From NCBI GenBank assembly GCA_027493955.1, contig JAOSJT010000001.1:5008552-5072551 (forward strand): DNA of 64,000 nucleotides, in the 5' to 3' direction. The position numbers and the translations under genes are program-made. The stretch's first letter is position 1. The number at the start of each line of letters is the position of its first letter. This document shows, one piece after another, positions 9,065 through 16,846 of the stretch. The notes under the pieces were generated by a model, which saw only the letters and a list, made by a program, of their open reading frames with translations, was not told where the DNA came from and did not search any database. Source of the stretch: Bacteroidia bacterium (lineage in GTDB: Bacteria; Bacteroidota; Ignavibacteria; SZUA-365).

Positions 9065-10090
9065 TCAAGTTTTCCCGAAATAGTGTGTGAGATATTTGTC
9101 ATACAGCATTTCCGCGGCATCGATGGTTCGGGGATCCCCGACTGCGACCAGATCGGCATAGATGAGGAGAGGAGGCGTCACTCCGAGTTCTTGTTCCGGA
9201 TAATGGAAATTCCAGAAGCGTTGTCTCAATTCCAGCTTGCCCCCGGGAGTTTTTCGTAGATGGAGTTGCTGAATCAGGGGCTTCTGCCCGCCGGTGATAT
9301 AGAGGGTTTCCCTCCCGGCTACGAGGTAACGCTGAAGAAGGGCCGCCGCGGTTTCCGCACCCGCCAGAGTATCCTGCGGCAAGGCCTCGAGGTTGAGAGG
9401 TGTGATGATGTCGTAGCGCCCAAGCAGGAGCTTGGGCCTCAGTTTCTCGATGTAGCCCGCGATCCAGAGCTTGACGAGTTCGTGCTCATCCCGCAAGCGT
9501 GTATCGCCTCCGATGGTGATAAGGTACTGTTGCTTCTCAAGATTGGTCATGACGCCGGCCACAGTACCGAGAGCCACGCCCGCGGCTTTCGCGATGTCGC
9601 GATAGGGAGCATTCCGAAGCTCCTTCGCGCAAAGCAATGCAAACAGCACCTTGAGAGCAGCCCAGCCAAAGGGCTGCGGCCCCTCGTCATCCGGCTCCCG
9701 CTTCTTTCGTCGTTTCCCTTCGATCAGCACATGTACGCCGCCTGCCTTGATGAATGCGTTACCGGCTGTATCGAGGTACTGCACATCCATCTCGCGCAGA
9801 ATAGCGCCGACGTCGTCGGTCAGGTATTCCGTTATCAACAGCACTCCGGTTTTTTTCCGCCGCGCGTTCTCGTTTACTTCCCTGGCGATGTAATGCGCAT
9901 TGCTTTTATTCACAAGTCGCTTCGTCTCGGCAACGTACATGTACCTCCGGCCCCCGTGCCTCAACAGAAGCCCGGTATCCGTCGTTGTCGTACCGTCGAC
10001 AGCCTCATCATCCGCCACGGCAAGATCCATCCCCGTAATTGCGGTGGCTTCCTGCACTGCGGTTTCAATTGTCTCTCTGTTGTCTGTCAT
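9065..10090 (-). CDS. AbiEi-family (type IV) antitoxin / transcriptional regulator
   Basis: This 341-residue protein resembles the COG4861-type AbiEi antitoxins. The N-terminal half (about residues 40-130) has an alpha/beta domain with YMYVAETKRLV and VQYLDTAGNAFIK. A winged-helix segment follows near 140-190 (PYRDIAKAAGVALGTVAGVMTNLEKQQYL). The C-terminal domain has a predicted sensor-like layout ending LLIYADLVAVGDPRTIDAAEMLYDKYL in two parts. Such antitoxins repress their own operon and counter a nucleotidyltransferase toxin. Here the downstream toxin seems truncated. Its promoter region carries two matching palindromes, consistent with autoregulation. The start is ATG 10088-10090. Confidence 0.7.
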   Translation of the reverse strand: MTDNRETIETAVQEATAITGMDLAVADDEAVDGTTTTDTGLLLRHGGRRYMYVAETKRLVNKSNAHYIAREVNENARRKKTGVLLITEYLTDDVGAILREMDVQYLDTAGNAFIKAGGVHVLIEGKRRKKREPDDEGPQPFGWAALKVLFALLCAKELRNAPYRDIAKAAGVALGTVAGVMTNLEKQQYLITIGGDTRLRDEHELVKLWIAGYIEKLRPKLLLGRYDIITPLNLEALPQDTLAGAETAAALLQRYLVAGRETLYITGGQKPLIQQLHLRKTPGGKLELRQRFWNFHYPEQELGVTPPLLIYADLVAVGDPRTIDAAEMLYDKYLTHYFGKT

Positions 10091-10111
10091 CGCTGCACCG
10101 TTCGGTGGATC

Positions 10112-10130
10112 TGTTCAATTATTATGAACA
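10112..10130. promoter_or_regulatory. Operator-like palindrome 1 of the AbiEi-type gene
   Basis: TGTTCA-N7-TGAACA is a perfect 6-bp inverted repeat with a 7-nt AT-rich spacer. It lies between the predicted -10 box and the start codon of the antitoxin gene. A near-identical site lies about 80 bp further upstream. Confidence 0.6.
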
Positions 10131-10143
10131 TTCAGTTTATTTG

Positions 10144-10172
10144 AACATAGTATTTTATTGAACGAATGTCAA
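10144..10172 (-). promoter_or_regulatory. Predicted sigma70-type promoter of the AbiEi-type gene
   Basis: On the minus strand TTGACA (10172-10167) is followed after exactly 17 nt by TATGTT (10149-10144). The start codon lies about 55 nt downstream. The promoter sits between two copies of a TGTYCA-N7-TGAACA palindrome. Confidence 0.6.
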
Positions 10173-10190
10173 GGGGGGCATTCTCTCAGT

Positions 10191-10209
10191 TGTCCAAATA
10201 AAATGAACA
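10191..10209. promoter_or_regulatory. Operator-like palindrome 2 of the AbiEi-type gene
   Basis: TGTCCA-N7-TGAACA has the same spacing and right arm as the site at 10112-10130, with one base different in the left arm. Additional TGAACA-like half sites (near 10142, 10157 and 10219) suggest several protein subunits bind. Confidence 0.55.
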
Positions 10210-10618
10210 CGAACAATAAATGAACATCCGCGTTATGTACGAATCAGCTTTCGCAGCGTTTCGAAGTGACGGTATTGACATTTCTCGCGCAATCCATCGC
10301 GATGGTTGGGCAATATTGGTACTGAAGTCCGGCCAAATCACTTTTCCGATGCGTGGCCTGAACAGGCAGGTCTTCGTGAGGCAGCCATTCTACCTGGTAG
10401 TGTGGAATCGCTATGCGGATAACACGCAGCAGCACGGATCCTCGCGGAGGAAGGAATTATCGGGATAGCACGGGAAAGCTGCAGTGATGGGGTTCCGAAC
10501 TATTTGCGCACGAATCCGCATTCAATCCGCGTTTTTGCAGGTACGAGGTGGTGCACGATAGAAAGAGGCGTAAAATCCTTATGAATAATGCTTTATTTCG
10601 TTAAAAATTCATTTGCAC
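10210..10618. other. Intergenic stretch, no supported gene
   Basis: An 82-codon frame starts at 10220 but has no recognisable domain. Its 3' half contains a degraded fragment of the 148-bp repeat (near 10435), so it is probably not a gene. The rest is AT-rich leader DNA in front of the regulator promoter. Confidence 0.4.
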
Positions 10619-10647
10619 TTGACTTCCACAAAATATTTATGTAGAAT
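10619..10647 (+). promoter_or_regulatory. Predicted sigma70-type promoter of the eCIS regulator
   Basis: TTGACT (10619-10624), a 17-nt spacer and TAGAAT (10642-10647) make a near-consensus promoter in an AT-rich stretch. Transcription would begin near 10655, about 140 nt before the chosen start of the regulator gene. Confidence 0.6.
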
Positions 10648-10793
10648 GCTCCGTACTTCAACACGTAAATGGTGAATCTGATACCGTTTCAGGAAGAAGG
10701 GCGGTGTGTCCCTTTTTCGGATCGCGTGATCGTTCGCGTGATCAACGCCTGTGCCTTCCGGACGGTTTTTCATATAGAGGAAGTGAGTATGGA

Positions 10794-12110
10794 ATGAGCG
10801 GAATGTGGATAGTCGCGGGGGATGAAGGGGATGTTGATCCCTTTTACAACCACTGTGGTGGTTCGGGCTGTGAGATATTTACCGCCGGACAGGCGCAAAC
10901 ACACTGGAGCGCCAAAGCGGATGCGCCACCCGATGTATTGGTGCTCGACACGGAAACGGTTCCCGCGCAATCCGCGTATCGCCTTGTGCGCATGGTCGGT
11001 GCATCCCCTTCGGTTTCGCTCGTTCAGGTTGTGAACGCTTCCAACAGACACGCTGCTCTGGTACCGGCCGACCGCACCATCTCGAGACCCGCCGGTCGCA
11101 TCGAGCTTCGATCAACACTGAACGAACTCTGGCGGGAGTACGTGGCGAACCAGGAATACACGGAAATCCAGCGCCGCCTGCTGGGTGAGATGGGCGCACG
11201 GCAGTTGGTCGGGAAAAGCAAGGTAATGCAGGAACTTGTCGAATTACTGCCGGATGTGGCCGGCGCCGCATCCACCGTACTTATTCTCGGGGAGACAGGT
11301 ACGGGGAAGGAATTGGTTGCACGGGCGATTCACTCTCTCGGACCCCGTGCGCAACGTCCGTTTGTGACCGTGGATTGTGCCGCCTTGTCGGAATCTCTGG
11401 CCGAGAACGAATTGTTCGGACACGCCCGCGGCGCCTATACGGATGGCGGACGCCACAGTAACGGCCTGGTGCAGGAAGCGGATGGCGGCACGTTGTTCCT
11501 GGATGAAGTGGAATGTCTCCCTCTCGCGCTGCAAGCAAAGTTTCTCCGTCTGCTGCAGGAACGTGAGATCAAACCGCTGGGGCAGGCAAAATCTCAGACG
11601 GTGGATGTTCGTATCATCGCCGCGAGCAATGTGGACCTTCGCGACCTCGTGCGACAACGGCAATTTCGGGAAGATCTCTACTATCGCCTCAGTGTCGTAC
11701 CGATCATGGTCCCGCCGTTGCGTGAGCGCGCCTCGGACATCCCGCAGCTCGTCCGGTATTTCCTCGCGAAACACCAGCATGAGCCGCTCAACACCGACAC
11801 GGTAGACGCGAGCGTCCTTCGTGACTGGGAAGCCGAGTCCTGGCCGGGGAACGTCCGCGAACTGGAGAATCGGGTGCAGGAGTTTCTCGCGACCTCGCGG
11901 CTGCGACGGAGCAGCGCGGCGCCGGGAGCGCAGCCACGGAAATCCCTGCGCGAAATCCGCGCCGATGCCGAATACCGCTATCTCCGGGACGTCCTTGCCG
12001 AGACGCGTGGTAATCTCACCGCCGCGGCGTCTATCGCGGGTATGGACAGGAAAAGCTTGCGTAGTCTGCTGAACAAATGCGGCCTCGATGCGGCGCTGTT
12101 TCGGAAATGA
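10794..12110 (+). CDS. Sigma54-dependent activator (NtrC family), probable eCIS regulator
   Basis: This is a bacterial enhancer-binding protein of 438 residues when read from ATG 10794, which has AGGAAG about 10 nt upstream; an upstream in-frame start at 10704 is less likely. About residues 1-110 look like a degenerate receiver domain, with DVLVLDTE where a phospho-acceptor Asp would lie. The AAA+ domain follows. It has Walker A GETGTGKE near 165, the sigma54-contact loop GAYTDG (usual GAFTGA) near 215, Walker B GGTLFLDEVE, and the sensor/arginine region FREDLYYRLSVVPI. The C-terminus (NLTAAASIAGMDRKSLRSLL) is a Fis-type helix-turn-helix. The next gene block has a consensus sigma54 promoter and two palindromes, so this protein very likely activates the injection-system operon. 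A terminator separates it from that operon. Confidence 0.9.
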   Translation: MSGMWIVAGDEGDVDPFYNHCGGSGCEIFTAGQAQTHWSAKADAPPDVLVLDTETVPAQSAYRLVRMVGASPSVSLVQVVNASNRHAALVPADRTISRPAGRIELRSTLNELWREYVANQEYTEIQRRLLGEMGARQLVGKSKVMQELVELLPDVAGAASTVLILGETGTGKELVARAIHSLGPRAQRPFVTVDCAALSESLAENELFGHARGAYTDGGRHSNGLVQEADGGTLFLDEVECLPLALQAKFLRLLQEREIKPLGQAKSQTVDVRIIAASNVDLRDLVRQRQFREDLYYRLSVVPIMVPPLRERASDIPQLVRYFLAKHQHEPLNTDTVDASVLRDWEAESWPGNVRELENRVQEFLATSRLRRSSAAPGAQPRKSLREIRADAEYRYLRDVLAETRGNLTAAASIAGMDRKSLRSLLNKCGLDAALFRK

Positions 12111-12150
12111 GCGGCCGCGCGTACATCGCGAATCTGCGAACATCGGAGAA

Positions 12151-12175
12151 CCCCGGGCCTCACGCCGGGGTTTTT
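12151..12175 (+). terminator. Intrinsic terminator after the regulator gene
   Basis: A CCCCGG/CCGGGG stem with an 8-nt loop is followed by five T residues, about 40 nt after the regulator stop. It isolates the regulator transcript from the injection-system operon. Confidence 0.85.
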
Positions 12176-12228
12176 CATTTCAGACTACGCATGATGCGGC
12201 GTTTACCGGGGAATCGCGAGCGGCAGGT

Positions 12229-12244
12229 GGGGGAAAACGCCCCG
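12229..12244. promoter_or_regulatory. Enhancer-like palindrome 1 (upstream activator site)
   Basis: GGGGGAAAACGCCCCG has GC-rich inverted arms around an A-rich centre. It agrees at 14 of 16 positions with the site at 12294-12309, 65 bp downstream (about six helical turns). It lies about 150 bp before the sigma54 promoter, typical for NtrC-family binding. Confidence 0.6.
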
Positions 12245-12293
12245 ACCTGAACTTTGAAAATAAAATCAAAATTGGATTTTTCTGCTGCGAAAC

Positions 12294-12309
12294 GGGGGGA
12301 AACACCCCG
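12294..12309. promoter_or_regulatory. Enhancer-like palindrome 2 (upstream activator site)
   Basis: GGGGGGAAACACCCCG is the second copy of the GC-armed palindrome, about 88 bp upstream of the -24 box. A possible half site (ATCGGGGTAAAT) is at 12354-12365. Confidence 0.6.
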
Positions 12310-12381
12310 GTATCGCTTCGTGTGCGCCGGAACCGGCATCAATACCTGCTCAAATCGGGGTAAATGGAGCACGTCGTAAAC

Positions 12382-12397
12382 TGGCACCGTATTTGCA
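12382..12397 (+). promoter_or_regulatory. Sigma54 (-24/-12) promoter of the eCIS operon
   Basis: TGGCACCGTATTTGCA matches the sigma54 consensus TGGCAC-N5-TTGCW completely. Transcription would start near 12409, about 80 nt before the first gene. Its position directly downstream of an NtrC-family gene and two palindromes makes a chance match unlikely. Confidence 0.85.
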
Positions 12398-12491
12398 GCA
12401 TCTTCCCGAGTGAATTGCCACGAAACAAGGATTGCCATGTACGCGACGGATGTCCCCGCATCCGCGAACAAGGTGTTTTCACGAGGTGCGG

Positions 12492-13088
12492 GTGATTGAT
12501 AAAGCGCTGCAGTTTATCGAGCGGGAAGTGAACGCGTATTTCGACGCGCGCTTCGGCCCGGCCACCCAAAAGTGGGTGACACTGGGTAATATTGCCCGTT
12601 TCGCGGACAGCGAAGGCGGCGGCAACGACGACAGCAGTGCCCGGGCGCTCATGACGCTGGTGAATATCGAGGAAGACCGTGTCGCGAAAAGTCCGGAACA
12701 CAGCTTCCGTACCGTCCAGGGTGTGCGCTACCAGAATCCGGAAATTCCTCTCAATCTCTACGTTCTCTTCACCGCCACAAGTAACTCGTACACACTCTCG
12801 CTGCAGACGGTCGCGATGATCATGCAGTGCTTTCAGGGCTGCAACGTGTTTGCGAGCGCCACGAATCCGCGCCTCGATGCGTCCATTGACCGCCTGATAC
12901 TGGATCTGTTCACGCTGAATTTCGAACAGATCAATCATCTCTGGAGCACCCTTGGCGGGAAATATTTTCCGTCCGTGCTGTACCGCGTGCGCATGGTGGG
13001 CATCGTGGACAGCGATCGCTTCGCGGGTGGCGGTCTCGTGCGCGAAATTGTCGTGAACGACGGTGCGATGAACCGGGGGGAGGGCTGA
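12492..13088 (+). CDS. DUF4255 protein, eCIS tube-terminator/cap (Afp16-like)
   Basis: This 198-residue protein resembles DUF4255/Pvc16-type proteins, which form the cap that ends the tube and sheath at the head-distal end. The GTG at 12492 was chosen because GAGGTG lies just upstream and the family typically begins with IDKALQFIEREVN. Characteristic segments are NPEIPLNLYVLFTA, LSLQTVAMIMQCFQ and INHLWSTLGGKYFPSVLYRVRMV. It is the first gene behind the sigma54 promoter and is followed after 4 nt by an unknown protein, then by the sheath. Afp-type clusters often place the cap gene last, so first place is a MAC/AlgoCIS-like order. Confidence 0.8.
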   Translation: MIDKALQFIEREVNAYFDARFGPATQKWVTLGNIARFADSEGGGNDDSSARALMTLVNIEEDRVAKSPEHSFRTVQGVRYQNPEIPLNLYVLFTATSNSYTLSLQTVAMIMQCFQGCNVFASATNPRLDASIDRLILDLFTLNFEQINHLWSTLGGKYFPSVLYRVRMVGIVDSDRFAGGGLVREIVVNDGAMNRGEG

Positions 13089-13092
13089 CCGG

Positions 13093-14274
13093 ATGCGGTA
13101 TCGCGAGTTGTTCACCATCGAATTGCTGCATGACTATTTCGCCGATGGCGCTGCGAGGCGCATCGCAATTGTCCCCGATCGCGCAACCCGCACCGTACTT
13201 GCGGGTTGCGGTACGCTCGCGAAACAAAGCGGCAACCGCCTCTTCGTGATCGCGCGCACTGACGACGGGACCTCGCCGCGTGTCGCACCCGCGGCAGGGT
13301 CTGCGCTTACGTTTTTTCTCCATGCGGAGGACGCGTCCCTCTTTTCCCTGAGCCAACTCCGCTTCAACGCCGCGGCGGGGGAGCGCTTTCTGTTTTCCAA
13401 TCGCGATGCGGGCGTCGTAGACGGACGGCTGTACTTGCAGCCACGCAACGAACTTTTCGACAATACCAAGGCATACAGTCTGGGGCGCTTCGTCCGCGAC
13501 GGTGCCGGCGACTGCCATGAAGCTCTCGCGGATCTCGCGCCGGGGAGTTCGCTCAATAATGCGCAGCAATGGAGAAAGCTCGGACAGCTCGCCTACGCCG
13601 ACGACGCGCAACGCGTGCGTGTGGCGGGTGATACGATGGTCCTGCCTGTGGATCCGCCTTCAGACGTCGTCTCTGTGCGGGTGCTCGGCTTCAACGCCGC
13701 GAACGGACAATACGATATCGAAAAGCGCGCGGAAGTATTTCCCTACAGCGTGCCGGTGGCAAGTCAGAGCGTATCGCTTGCCGCTCTGCCGGATGAGTTG
13801 TTCCGCGTGACGGTGAACGACACAGGACACACGCTGTATCACCGAAGCGCAGCGGACTGGCAGCAGGCCTTCGGCATCGTGCGGGTATACATCGACGGCG
13901 GTGAAGCGGCGACGCATCGCGTGCTGCACGCGGACGGCAGCTTCCTGAGTCCGGTGTTTGCCATCCGCATAGCCCCTGCGAGCGTGCTGTGGCAGTACAA
14001 CGCGCGGACAGACCGCGTTCGGCGGGTGTTCGACGCTTCGGCGACGATAGAGTTCAGCCCCGTCGAAGCGCGCGTATTCCGCAGTACGCTGCCGCAGCGT
14101 TTGCGCGAACAGGCATATACGGGCATTACGGTGGAGTACAACGACAGCAATCCGCTGGATCCCGCCAAGAAAATCGACATCCCGCTGGCCTCCGTACCCG
14201 GCCCGGGAAACAGTGCGCTGGTAGAGCAGAGCGGTACGACATACGTAGTGAATCACGTCATTTTAAACTATTAA
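13093..14274 (+). CDS. Unrecognised eCIS structural protein, between cap and sheath
   Basis: This 393-residue protein is not recognised. It appears rich in beta strands, without signal peptide, membrane segment or catalytic motif. The N-terminus reads MRYRELFTIELLHDYFADG; the middle has two stretches of 10-15-residue strands (VSVRVLGFNAANGQYDIEK); and the C-terminus ends VVNHVILNY. It lies 4 nt after the cap gene and 15 nt before the sheath gene, so it is surely part of the apparatus transcript. A second cap adaptor or sheath-collar protein is the simplest guess. It could equally be a surface decoration. No function is claimed. Confidence 0.75.
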   Translation: MRYRELFTIELLHDYFADGAARRIAIVPDRATRTVLAGCGTLAKQSGNRLFVIARTDDGTSPRVAPAAGSALTFFLHAEDASLFSLSQLRFNAAAGERFLFSNRDAGVVDGRLYLQPRNELFDNTKAYSLGRFVRDGAGDCHEALADLAPGSSLNNAQQWRKLGQLAYADDAQRVRVAGDTMVLPVDPPSDVVSVRVLGFNAANGQYDIEKRAEVFPYSVPVASQSVSLAALPDELFRVTVNDTGHTLYHRSAADWQQAFGIVRVYIDGGEAATHRVLHADGSFLSPVFAIRIAPASVLWQYNARTDRVRRVFDASATIEFSPVEARVFRSTLPQRLREQAYTGITVEYNDSNPLDPAKKIDIPLASVPGPGNSALVEQSGTTYVVNHVILNY

Positions 14275-14289
14275 CAACGGTGTGGTGCC

Positions 14290-16332
14290 ATGGCAACAAC
14301 CTATAAGACTCCCGGCGTCTACGTCGAAGAGATACCGAAACTCCCGCCTTCCGTCGCACAGGTGGAGACGGCCATTCCCGCTTTTGTCGGCTACACGAAA
14401 CAGGCCGAGAGGAGCGGAGAGAATCTGACAAACAAACCAACACGTATCAGCTCGCTGCTCGAATTCGAGTCGCTGTACGGGGGCGCGAGCGTTCCGACGA
14501 CCATCAATGTGACCATTGACACGGGCAACAACAATGCCGTGACCGCCGTCACCGCGCCGACGACGCAGCGCTACATGATGTACGACGCGCTTCGTCTGTT
14601 TTTCGACAATGGCGGTGGGGACTGCTATATCGTGTCCGTCGGTGGGTATGGCGGCGCACCGGCGGTCGGAACGGACAGCAGTGGTTTGCGGGGAGGGATA
14701 AAAGCGCTCGAAAAATTCGACGAACCGACCATAATTCTGATACCCGATGCCGTACAGCTAAACTCGGACTCCGAGCTTTTCTCGCTCCAGCAGCTCATCC
14801 TGTCGCAATGCGCGAAGCTGCAGGATCGCGTGGGAGTGTTCGACCTCAAGGAAAACATCAGCGGCGGGCAGGAAACGGCGGTGGACAATTTCCGAAATGC
14901 CATCGGGATCAACGACCTGAAATACGGCGCCGCGTACACGCCGTGGGTGCACACGACCTATCCGCGCGATATTGATTTCACCGCCTTCCGCACGACGGTG
15001 GTGGATACGGGCAGCAATCCCGTTGATCTCGGGACGCTGTCGTCCGACAGTACGTTGAATGATCTTGTCGCGACAGCAGTCGCGGCGGCAACTGAAAGCG
15101 CTCTCGTCGAAGCGGTGATCGAACGGATACGGAAAGCCAGTACCACGACCGGCGCGCTGAACGTCGCGCTCACCGCCGAGCCGACGATGAAGGACATGTT
15201 CCGGAAATTCAAACAAGCGGTGGACGCGGCGACGGATGAAGTGGAAGCCCGGAGCGCCTCTCTCCTGTTGTTCACGTTTCTGCGGGCGGCATTGCTCGAA
15301 TTTCAAACCCTCAAAACCGCGCTCACGACTACCAACCTTCTGAATGATCTGAATGCATACGCTGCATCCACCACATACTGGCGCGGGGCGGCAACGACGC
15401 AAATTGCGCTCGAGCGCAATGCCGACGTCCGCAATCTCACCGGTCTTGGAGGTGCGGATGGCGACATCAATGGTGCGTATCCGGGTATCGACGCCACGTG
15501 GCTCGGAGTCGCGACGCCCTCGCTTGTGGCCGTCAATACCAAGGACTACGGAGATACGGGCAACGATGCGCTCATCCCCGGGATTGGCCGCATGGTGGCA
15601 CTCGATGCACAGGCGGCATTCAACATCCTCGTCGCCTTCGCGGATGCCCTGCTCAACGCTGCGAAAACCTACAAGAAAGGCGCGCAGGAAGCACTGTACG
15701 AGAAACACCCGATTATCGGTAATATGGTGCGGGCTATCAAAAAGGAACTGAGTACCGTCCCGCCCAGCGGCGCGATCGCGGGCGTGTACGCACGCGTGGA
15801 CAACTCCCGCGGCGTGTGGAAGGCGCCGGCAAACGAGAGTCTGGTCTCCGTGAGCGGCCCCTCCGTCAACATCAGCCATGAAGAGCAGGAGCGCCTGAAC
15901 GTGGACGCGGTGGCGGGAAAATCCATCAATGCGATTCGGACATTCACCGGCAAGGGGACGCTCGTCTGGGGCGCGCGTACGCTTGCGGGCAACGACAACG
16001 AATGGCGGTATGTGAGCGTCCGGCGCTTCTTCAATATGGTGGAAGAGAGCTGCAAAAAAGCGACCGAACCGTTCGTGTTCGAACCGAACGACGCCAACAC
16101 CTGGATCAAGGTGCAGGCCATGATCGAGAACTTCCTGACGCTGCTCTGGCGGCAAGGCGCGTTGCAGGGTGCGAAGCCCGAACACGCGTTTTATGTGGCC
16201 GTGGGGCTCGGCAAGACGATGACCGCCGTGGACATTCTCGAAGGCCGCATGATCGTGGAAATCGGCATGGCGGTGGTGCGTCCGGCGGAATTCATCATTC
16301 TGCAGTTCTCGCACAAGATGGCCGAGTCCTGA
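14290..16332 (+). CDS. eCIS contractile sheath protein
   Basis: This 680-residue protein is a phage-tail-sheath homologue, forming the outer cylinder whose contraction drives the tube outward. The N-terminus TYKTPGVYVEEIPKLPPSV is the sheath signature. The C-terminal domain, about residues 480-680, has the conserved pattern GVWKAPAN, INAIRTFTGKGTLVWGARTL, YVSVRRFFNMVEES and RPAEFIILQFSHK. Typical eCIS sheaths are about 350-500 residues. The excess lies mainly between about residues 240 and 370, an Ala/Thr/Glu-rich, probably helical insertion, likely a domain displayed on the sheath surface. Only one sheath gene is present, while Afp has three paralogues. A 65-nt gap separates it from the tube gene. 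Confidence 0.95.
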   Translation: MATTYKTPGVYVEEIPKLPPSVAQVETAIPAFVGYTKQAERSGENLTNKPTRISSLLEFESLYGGASVPTTINVTIDTGNNNAVTAVTAPTTQRYMMYDALRLFFDNGGGDCYIVSVGGYGGAPAVGTDSSGLRGGIKALEKFDEPTIILIPDAVQLNSDSELFSLQQLILSQCAKLQDRVGVFDLKENISGGQETAVDNFRNAIGINDLKYGAAYTPWVHTTYPRDIDFTAFRTTVVDTGSNPVDLGTLSSDSTLNDLVATAVAAATESALVEAVIERIRKASTTTGALNVALTAEPTMKDMFRKFKQAVDAATDEVEARSASLLLFTFLRAALLEFQTLKTALTTTNLLNDLNAYAASTTYWRGAATTQIALERNADVRNLTGLGGADGDINGAYPGIDATWLGVATPSLVAVNTKDYGDTGNDALIPGIGRMVALDAQAAFNILVAFADALLNAAKTYKKGAQEALYEKHPIIGNMVRAIKKELSTVPPSGAIAGVYARVDNSRGVWKAPANESLVSVSGPSVNISHEEQERLNVDAVAGKSINAIRTFTGKGTLVWGARTLAGNDNEWRYVSVRRFFNMVEESCKKATEPFVFEPNDANTWIKVQAMIENFLTLLWRQGALQGAKPEHAFYVAVGLGKTMTAVDILEGRMIVEIGMAVVRPAEFIILQFSHKMAES

Positions 16333-16397
16333 TGCGCCCTGCGGCGGTCAGCAGTTTCGCATGAGATCATTCACTACAGCAACGGAACATACATATC

Positions 16398-16829
16398 ATG
16401 GCAACAGCATATCCACTCCCGAAATTTCACTTCCGCGTCGAATGGGGCGGAAGCAAAATCGGTTTCACGGAAGTCACCGGTCTCGACATGCAGGTGGAGG
16501 CCATCGAGTACCGCGAGGGAAGCTCGCCCGAGTATTCGAAAATCAAAATGCCCGGCCTGCAGAAGTTCAGCAACATCACGCTCAAGCGCGGCACCTTCAG
16601 CGGAGACAAGGAATTCTACGCCTGGATAAAAACCGTGAGTTTGAACACCGTGGAGCGTCGTGACGTGACCATCAGTCTGCTCAACGAAGCGCACGAACCG
16701 GTGGTCACGTGGAAGGTCCGCAACGCCTTTCCTGTGAAAGTACAGGCGAGCGATATGAAATCCGACGGCAATGAAGTCGCGGTGGAGACGCTCGAACTCG
16801 CCCACGAAGGCATGGCCATCGTCGAATAA
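16398..16829 (+). CDS. eCIS inner tube protein 1 (gp19/Hcp-like)
   Basis: This 143-residue protein is a T4 gp19-like tube subunit whose hexameric rings stack into the inner tube expelled on contraction. The family pattern is complete: FHFRVEWGGSKIGFTEVTGLD, then YREGSSPEYSKIKMPGLQKF, NITLKRGTF, and the C-terminal VETLELAHEG. It has typical length. The next gene is a paralogue of about 154 residues. By analogy with Afp1/Afp5, this shorter one is the main tube and the second the baseplate-proximal initiator. Confidence 0.93.
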   Translation: MATAYPLPKFHFRVEWGGSKIGFTEVTGLDMQVEAIEYREGSSPEYSKIKMPGLQKFSNITLKRGTFSGDKEFYAWIKTVSLNTVERRDVTISLLNEAHEPVVTWKVRNAFPVKVQASDMKSDGNEVAVETLELAHEGMAIVE

Positions 16830-16846
16830 ACGGAGCACGGCATCGC

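Noticed and set aside
10220-10468. 82-codon plus-strand frame beside the AbiEi operators
   Set aside because: No domain, and its end contains a degraded 148-bp repeat fragment.
10704-10793. Upstream start that would add 30 residues to the sigma54 activator
   Set aside because: The extra residues do not resemble the receiver domain, and a ribosome-binding site fits ATG 10794 better.
14758-16314. Minus-strand open frame of 518 codons opposite the sheath gene
   Set aside because: The plus strand encodes a clear sheath protein, and the antisense frame has no family resemblance.
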